From contig JAPEVF010001088.1 in NCBI GenBank assembly GCA_029747585.1, positions 1-14,124 of the forward strand: a stretch of DNA of 14,124 bases. Reading direction: 5' to 3'. Origin of the DNA: Pleurotus djamor. Its lineage: Eukaryota > Basidiomycota > Agaricomycetes > Agaricales > Pleurotaceae. Under the pieces are notes generated by a model. The model did no database searches. It saw nothing but the letters and a program-made list of their open reading frames with translations, and was not told the DNA's origin. Positions 9,095 to 14,124 of the stretch are shown piece after piece. Position 1 is the stretch's first letter. Each line of letters opens with the position of its first letter. A program made the position numbers and the translations under genes.

Positions 9095-9946
9095 ATGAAG
9101 TATACTTTCGAACGCAGCCGATCCTGATTTACTGTAAGCGGTACAATAAGCTATTCATACCAGTGCAGAGTACAAGAGTGTGAGTTAAGAAGAAGGCTGA
9201 CCGACGAAGGAACCACACGGCAATCAAAGGTTCGTGGAGACTTCAGCAGACTGGACTTTATCAATGGCTCAGATCCCGAGATGCATCCCACTCATTTCCG
9301 GTCGTTTCGCGACCTAATTGACGATTGAGGACAAATATAATGCACGAGGGAGTATCGAAGTACGAAACCCGAGAGCAACTGGCAACAACCTGGATTTGAG
9401 ATAGAGTAGGCCTACAGGAGAAAGAGCGGTGCTCCACGGCGGGCGAAAGGAACGGGTGCTCCATTCAATACTACCCATGTGTACCGTCCGTATATCTGCG
9501 ACGGCAAGCAACTACGAAAGAATCAAACGTCAACAATCCTACCTCAAACGAGAGTGAACTAATTTCATTATGCCCACGCTGGCCTAAAACCCCGACAACC
9601 GGGACAGGTCTCTTTCGATCGTTAAATCAAGGTCTCGTGTGAGTGGGCTTGCTGTCCAAAGTATGACGACGTAATTTCAACGATTAAGCTCTACCTTGAT
9701 TACCAAGTGTCCCACCGCGGTCAAAAGTCGCCCGGTGACATCCAGGCTATCAGTATCCCCCACATGGTGCTCGATAATTACCTTTTCGGGACATCGTTTA
9801 ACTCCAGGCGTCTCGCTCAGTAGTAGGTACTGAGCCGCTTCTTTTCTCTCAATGTAGATAGCTCGCTAAGTTGGGTAGACGGTGGGGAACACACTCTGGA
9901 TGGTCGCAGTCGTTGCGACTTAGGGAGCACCCCTAATCCATCAAGG
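9095..9946 (-). repeat. orphan upstream repeat block U3
   Basis: About 850 bp homologous end to end to U1 (6905-7745). On the minus strand it would be the upstream region of a further crystallin-like gene, but no gene follows: at its promoter-proximal end it joins the broken end of U2. It is therefore an orphan upstream region. No coding content is supported in it. Confidence 0.7.
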
Positions 9947-10080
9947 AGGTTCATTTCAAGCCGCAAGCGCCCGAAATCTCGCGCTTTCCTGCACCACGAT
10001 GATCTACGCCTACCCACCATCCGCTCACCTGCGAAACCGCCTCGCGCATCCTTATACTCGCGCCGAATAACTTTCTCTGG

Positions 10081-11287
10081 ATGAAAGAGGTCGATACCAC
10101 GTTACCAATCACCCATAATCGTCAAGTTCGTCGAGACACTACCTCTGGGCAACCGATATCGCTGGAGCACGCAGTACGTACTGTTCCGTGTATATTTCTG
10201 GAGTGTTTCTCACCCTTCTCCGGCGTAGATATGAGAACCTCTCAACTACACCAACCTCCCGAGGCTACGACGGAGCGATGCTCGTTTTCCTCCCACCACG
10301 TCGTGACACGATGTCTGTGAATCGGTTGGCTTCGGTATAGACGTGGTATCTCTGAGGAGCGGACGGCTGGCAGGATACTATCGGGTTCATGGCTCTAAAA
10401 ACTGCACTTTGGTGAGCACGCCGTTTTTTCTCACTCAACCACCCCCACTGACCGAATCTTCCCTCGTAGACCTTTTCCAACGTCGATGAGGCGACTCTCT
10501 CGATCCTAGGTCTCAACATCTCACCATCGTGCTTCGACGCAGCTTACATCACCGGAGAAGACCCACTTGTCGTACCCTTGGAGTCCTCCGAAACTCTGCG
10601 AGTTGCTATCCATGGGAATGATGTTGGATAATATTGGACACGGAGGAAGGAGAGGATGAGCTGAGATGGATGGAAAAGAGGGGTCGGGATGAAGGCCAGG
10701 AGGTCCTCACCTGGACCTCTATGCTCCAGCCCAACTCGCATCATTTCGATCTGTCTCTCCACGGACCCGCCAACTCCACGCCTCATCTCCTATGTATCGG
10801 GAATTTTGACGCTGAACTAGCGGCGGCGACGGTGGATGTAAAGTGAAAGACGATGAAAATGCTGAAGAATTTCCACCGTACCTCAACGAACGCACACGCA
10901 ACCCTCGCCTCCTGGTCCTCCTTACCACCCTCTTTTACGACCTCTCATACACCTACGAACCCGCACGCTCGTCGCTCGATGTGAGCTACCTGTGGGACCG
11001 GAGGCAGATTTGTCGCAGAATCGACGGCGCAGGCAGCGCTTCTACCCCCTACCTCCCACCACAATTTGCCCTCGTTGTGTCATTACCACTCGAACCTCGA
11101 CCGGCCCCACTATCGTCTGCTCCAACGACCTACCTTGATCCCCTGCAGCACACCCAAGCTCGTCACCCACCCTGCCGCTCCAGTGACAACAGCTGGTGGT
11201 GCTATCGAGTTCATTGCCTTAGGCGATGGTGGATTTTGGGAACGGTGGGCTCTCCACGCTGCGACCAAGGAATCCAGCTTGTTCTGA
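10081..11287 (+). pseudogene. degraded PP2C-type phosphatase (mitochondrial type)
   Basis: Remnants occur in the usual PP2C order but in different frames and with stops between them. At about 10100-10260, VRRDTTSGQPISLEHA resembles the RYDTTxxxSNSPIEDxHA region of fungal pyruvate-dehydrogenase-phosphatase-like proteins. FSPFSGVDMRTSQL then stands where FDGHSGWxTSQL is expected. At 10470-10628, ESSETLRVAIHGND replaces SxTLRVAVTGDS. At about 10966-11019, LDVSYLWDRR replaces FGDASYKWDR. At 11147-11287, STPKLVTHPAAPVTT then FIALGDGGFWERW replace TPPYxTAxPxVTT and FxxLASDGLW. The metal-binding Asp of DGHSG is absent, and those of GDS and DGLW are displaced or lost, so an active enzyme is not encoded. 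Working PP2C enzymes dephosphorylate Ser/Thr on mitochondrial dehydrogenases. Exon borders cannot be fixed. Each match is partial; the shared order is the main evidence. Confidence 0.5.
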
Positions 11288-11659
11288 GAGGACGAGGAGG
11301 GGGCAAGTTGGTGGATTTCACGCGGATGGATCACGACTCGTGCTGGCTGTCTGTCGGTACCTCCCGTTGCTGACGTCTTGAACCCCCTCTGCGTCTCCAT
11401 CCCCCAAAGTGGTTGATATGATACTACACGCGTAGAGCTGGCTCGAACCCCAACTATGATGGTTAGTCGACATCTTCAAACCTCCAATGCCTGACCATTT
11501 ACCCTCCTACCCCAGAGGATGACGGCGGTTCCTAGTCACCGTGTCTATTACCCACCCAGACCTACCGCATGTCATTACGTTGCTCCGTCTTCGTCTTACC
11601 TCCGCGGATGGAGCTCGACACTCTTGGCTACTCAAGACAAATTCTAAGTCTTTGGATCC

Positions 11660-12060
11660 GGGACATGTGCTGATGGAGGAGCTCGAGCTTTGTGCTTGAT
11701 CAAGGACAATCTCCGCGTGTTGAAGGAAGGGATGGAAGGTGGTACCGATGACGGTATGTCTTCACTTTCTCTTGCACTTTCGCACCTTTTGTTCATCTCA
11801 TCAACTCTAGAACTCTTACTATAAGTACCTCCCATAGGTCCTGTCTACTAGCGACCCTTCAAATTCGATGCCGCAACTCACGGTTCCCCTTCAATGCCTT
11901 CGACTCCGCGCTTGCGCCACTCCCTATCTTCATGAGAGGAGCTGAGTGCCCTCACCAACATCGTCAGCTTGCACGGTGACGCTACCGTAGTCGTCGAACG
12001 TGAGGTTCAACGTATTAGGACTGGCGCTAAGGCGGGGGAAGCTGAACAGCAGCGTTGCTC
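11660..12060 (+). pseudogene. broken coding region, family not recognised
   Basis: A coherent frame runs from about 11660 (ADGGARALCLIKDNLRVLKEG) to a GTATGT donor at 11754. It resumes in phase at 11838 after an 84-nt intron (or at 11811, 57 nt). The second part reads RPFKFDAATHGSPSMPSTPR, RLRHSLSS, then EELSALTNIVSLHGDATVV. Two in-frame stops interrupt it, TAG at 11849 and TGA at 11933. Sense composition resumes after each in the same frame. After about 12045 the best-looking frame shifts to one containing TSFSSVRSGRFFGRSASSYQ. A further intron signature upstream (GTTAGT at 11462, CTGAC at 11491, CAG at 11513-11515) suggests that the gene once extended leftwards. I do not recognise the family. 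Confidence 0.35.
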
Positions 12061-12978
12061 CAGTGCCTGCTGCGAAGACATCCGCCTACGAAATGACTGG
12101 CCTCAAGCGTCCGGTCTGGCGACGGCGAAACAACTTCATCCGTGGTACTTCGTTTTCCTCTGTCCGCTCTGGACGTTTTTTTGGGCGCTCGGCCTCTTCG
12201 TACCAGTTCATATTGTGATGGACTTCACTCTAGACTTTGGACATGGACATACCATACGTACCTTATCCTTTCGACCTCCATACCCTGTTTGTAGATGATC
12301 GTCCTTCTCCAGGTCTCCCTGGATTACCTACCTTCCCATTTGATGTCGAGCGTCGTATTTCGACTTCCATTACGGCGCCATCGTCGAACCATATTTTCAT
12401 TCAGTTTCAGGTGTCGCTTTTCTCGGACATTTCTTTGAACAAATCACTTGCACCCACTTTCATCAATGTCGCCTAAATGGAACCGACCTGGATGGGTGTC
12501 TACAGCATCAACCATGATGCATGATGGTTCCTTCCCCAAGCAACCGCCATCTATGGACTTGACATAACGCCGGCCAACTCCTCCATTCGCGTAAAACTGT
12601 AGGGGGCAGCCGGTCGAACAAGGAACCTGATGATCACACAGCATCGCATACCTTCTACTGCATGTGTAAATCGAAGCATTGGTTCATTGTCTGACTTGTT
12701 CCTTGTCATTCATCCATTTCCGTCACTCAGGACGTTCAAGGCGAACCAACAGCCCTTTCTGGCTCTCCTCCGCCTGGAGCTCGACAAGGTCTCGAGGGGG
12801 GAGATTCAAATGCGGTAGGTTGGTCTATTCAGTATAAAATAACCGCCAGATGATGGCACAACACAGGAATACAAGAACAAGGAACAGGAAGCTTCGATCG
12901 CGCACAGCCGATAGGTGATTGACGCTTTACGAAGTTCATCTAGATTCTAGGCAACTCGCTTGGTCACGATATCGTCGT
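12061..12978 (+). other. ambiguous region with possible decayed 3' exons
   Basis: No intact gene is supported. Some exon-like pieces suggest that the broken gene to the left continues. A plausible intron runs from GTAAAT at about 12668 through a CTGAC branch-like site to CACTCAG near 12729. Next comes a frame reading FKANQQPFLALLRLELDKVS, then a possible 52-nt intron at 12815-12866 (GTAGGT..CAG), and a basic tail ending at TGA 12916-12918. A nearly perfect 20-bp palindrome lies at 12510-12529, and a TATAAAAT at 12833-12840. Each of these could be chance. Confidence 0.25.
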
Positions 12979-12985
12979 TATAAAG
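12979..12985 (+). promoter_or_regulatory. TATA box of the Asn/Gly-rich gene
   Basis: TATAAAG, 45-51 bp upstream of the ATG at 13030. Transcription would start just ahead of the start codon and give a short leader, as is common in fungi. Confidence 0.55.
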
Positions 12986-13029
12986 ACACGGCAAAGAGGG
13001 AATGCAACCCCAGTTTCGAGCCCTACACA

Positions 13030-13687
13030 ATGAGCAAGCTATTCACCCGTGCAAAGCCTGAAGGTAAGCGTTACATGAACACGTAGAGCCTACAACTAAA
13101 ATTCAGCACCTTCTACTCAGCTATAACGGACCAATTCCAATCAAACCCAGGGAGCCCATTTCCCAATAGATATCCCATAGTGGACGAAGTCCAACCGATA
13201 ACGAAGAGCACACCTAGCTCCGTCAATAACGACAACCGTGGTGAAGGCATGCTCAATCATGTCACTGGTACACAAAACAACAGCAACCAAACCGAGACTT
13301 ACGGAGGGGATAACTTCAATGGGACAATCTCCGGAGGAAACGTTGGTGGAAGGGGTAACACGAATACTATCCACGACAACAGAGGACCTTCTGGGTTGTT
13401 GGTTCCTCCTCTCCTTCATGCAGCGTCGCTGCCAGCAGACTTACCAAGGCGTGCACCACCTGTCTTTCGCGGTGATTATGGTAAGTCGGCTCAGGTCCTT
13501 TCAGCCACCTTCCGCTTACGGCGTCTCTCCAGCGATCTATGGAATGGAAATGGAGTTGTACACTCTGGAAGAAGGTATTGAGGAAATATTGAATGCGTTC
13601 CGCTGGGATACACAGCGAAAGCTGCAGGCGAAGATTGAGTTCGCTAGACGTATGCAAGAGGAGCTCAAAGCAGCGCAGGCGATATGA
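13030..13687 (+). CDS. hypothetical protein, Asn/Gly-rich with charged helical C terminus
   Basis: Model: exons 13030-13063, 13121-13480 and 13533-13687; 182 aa. Introns are 57 nt (GTAAGC..CAG) and 52 nt (GTAAGT..CAG), both in phase 1. An alternative acceptor at 13106 for intron 1 leads to an immediate stop, which supports the one at 13120. There is no signal peptide or membrane segment. Residues 1-50 are polar and Pro/Ser-containing. About 55-95 are rich in Asn, Gly and Thr (TGTQNNSNQT, then FNGTISGGNVGGRGNTNTI), resembling short beta-arch or amyloid-type repeats. Then comes a Pro/Leu stretch. From about residue 132 a highly charged, heptad-like segment (EEGIEEILNAF, then KLQAKIEFARRMQEELKAA) looks like an amphipathic helix or coiled coil. 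I do not recognise a family. The TATA box, the clean introns and the phase-consistent frame make it a likely real gene. Confidence 0.7.
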
Positions 13688-13706
13688 TGATCCAGGCTTT
13701 GGCTAA

Positions 13707-13725
13707 ACGTTCTTAAGAAGAACGT
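13707..13725 (+). repeat. short inverted repeat just after the stop codon
   Basis: ACGTTCTT at 13707-13714 and AAGAACGT at 13718-13725 are exact complements around a 3-nt loop (AAG), 20 nt past the stop of the Asn/Gly-rich gene. It could form a hairpin in the 3' UTR or be a palindromic binding site. A function is not shown. Confidence 0.45.
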
Positions 13726-13971
13726 CGAATATTAGAGATGATTTTCAAATGATTTTGGAGAATTTGCTCGATTTTTACCATACTCCGAGCCTTTGCGATG
13801 CATCTAAGATACTATGGAGCGTGCTCTAGGCACCCATTCGTACCACCGTACCGTGGATGAAATGAGGGTCGGAGGCGTCGAAATATCCAAGCTTTCCTAA
13901 AATCTCCTATCGGGGAAATTTAGTGTGACTCATCCCATGTCTGCCTTCCCTTCCTCCCATGTACACGCATC

Positions 13972-14124
13972 ATGAAGGCGATCCCACCGTCGCCAATCCA
14001 GACACGAGAAGGTAAAGCAGATCCTTCACCCCATACCACTATCTGTGTCCCAGCTGATCATACGCCAAAATGTCCAGTATTTCCACCAGAAATATGGTTT
14101 CACGTTGTTTCTGATATTGGTCGA
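13972..14124 (+). CDS. F-box protein, N-terminal part, cut by window end
   Basis: An open frame runs from ATG at 13972 to the last base of the window (51 codons). Residues 36-51 read CPVFPPEIWFHVVSDIGR-like sequence; the PPEIWFHVVSDI core is a typical start of a fungal F-box (compare LPPEIWxxIxxxI), which would bind Skp1 in an SCF ubiquitin ligase. A GTAAAG..CAG pair at 14012-14053 could be a 42-nt intron, but it is a multiple of three without stops, so the unspliced reading is equally open and simpler. The substrate-binding part lies outside the window. The F-box is short here, so the call depends on one motif. Confidence 0.6.
   Translation, partial: MKAIPPSPIQTREGKADPSPHTTICVPADHTPKCPVFPPEIWFHVVSDIGR

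Noticed and set aside
10164..10228. Intron beginning GTACGT and ending GTAG inside the phosphatase remnant
   Set aside because: Length (about 55 nt) and ends look good, but removing it destroys the FSPFSG..RTSQL match to the PP2C DGHSG region. I kept the read-through view, without certainty.
12510..12529. 20-bp near-palindrome as a regulatory operator
   Set aside because: It is centred on ATGCAT with one symmetric mismatch pair, lies in a decayed region with no nearby promoter, and such sequences arise by chance.
12444..12644. 66-codon minus-strand frame with several cysteines as a small secreted protein
   Set aside because: No signal peptide, no intron context and no promoter; it is also antisense to exon-like plus-strand pieces.
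12720..12918. SPX-like element (LALLRLELDKV) suggesting a phosphate transporter gene
   Set aside because: Only one short Leu/Glu pattern agrees; the rest of the region shows no SPX or EXS features.
1..14124. tRNA genes, CRISPR arrays, bacterial-type operons or transposase genes
   Set aside because: None seen on reading both strands; the gene structure is plainly eukaryotic, and repeats are limited to the tandem array and short hairpins.

Overview
The window reads as genomic DNA of a filamentous basidiomycete, most likely an Agaricomycete. Coding regions are split by many very short introns (mostly 52-70 nt) with GT..AG ends, there are no operons, and two F-box genes of the kind expanded in mushrooms sit at the two ends. 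An 11-intron oligopeptide transporter fits the same picture. I cannot place the genus. All gene models below were spliced by eye from donor and acceptor sites and reading-phase continuity. None rests on a database search.

Layout. (1) 290-1446 (+): an F-box/LRR-like gene with three exons. (2) 2055-5306 (-): a complete 12-exon oligopeptide transporter (OPT family, 797 aa), convergent with the F-box gene. (3) 6143-9946: a partly decayed tandem array. Two intact genes (6300-6884 and 8041-8629, both -) encode small secreted proteins that I read as two-Greek-key beta/gamma-crystallin domains with five conserved cysteines. A 3' fragment of a third copy lies at 7905-8020. Long homologous upstream blocks (6905-7745, 8695-9094, 9095-9946) remain, one of them no longer attached to a gene. 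(4) 10081-11287 (+): scattered, frame-shifted remnants of a mitochondrial-type PP2C phosphatase. (5) about 11660-12060 (+): a second unassigned broken coding region with two in-frame stops, and possible further exons up to 12918. (6) 13030-13687 (+): a three-exon gene for a 182-aa protein with an Asn/Gly-rich middle and a charged helical C terminus. (7) 13972-14124 (+): the start of another F-box gene, cut by the window end.

The genes do not form an obvious pathway. The transporter would import peptides for nutrition, the F-box proteins would choose targets for ubiquitination, and the crystallin-like proteins would be secreted. The right-hand 4 kb of the array and pseudogene region looks like an accessory area shaped by duplication, unequal recombination and gene decay. 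The most interesting part is the secreted beta/gamma-crystallin-like array, where copies differ in their calcium-motif residues, a microexon splice site and the TATA box.
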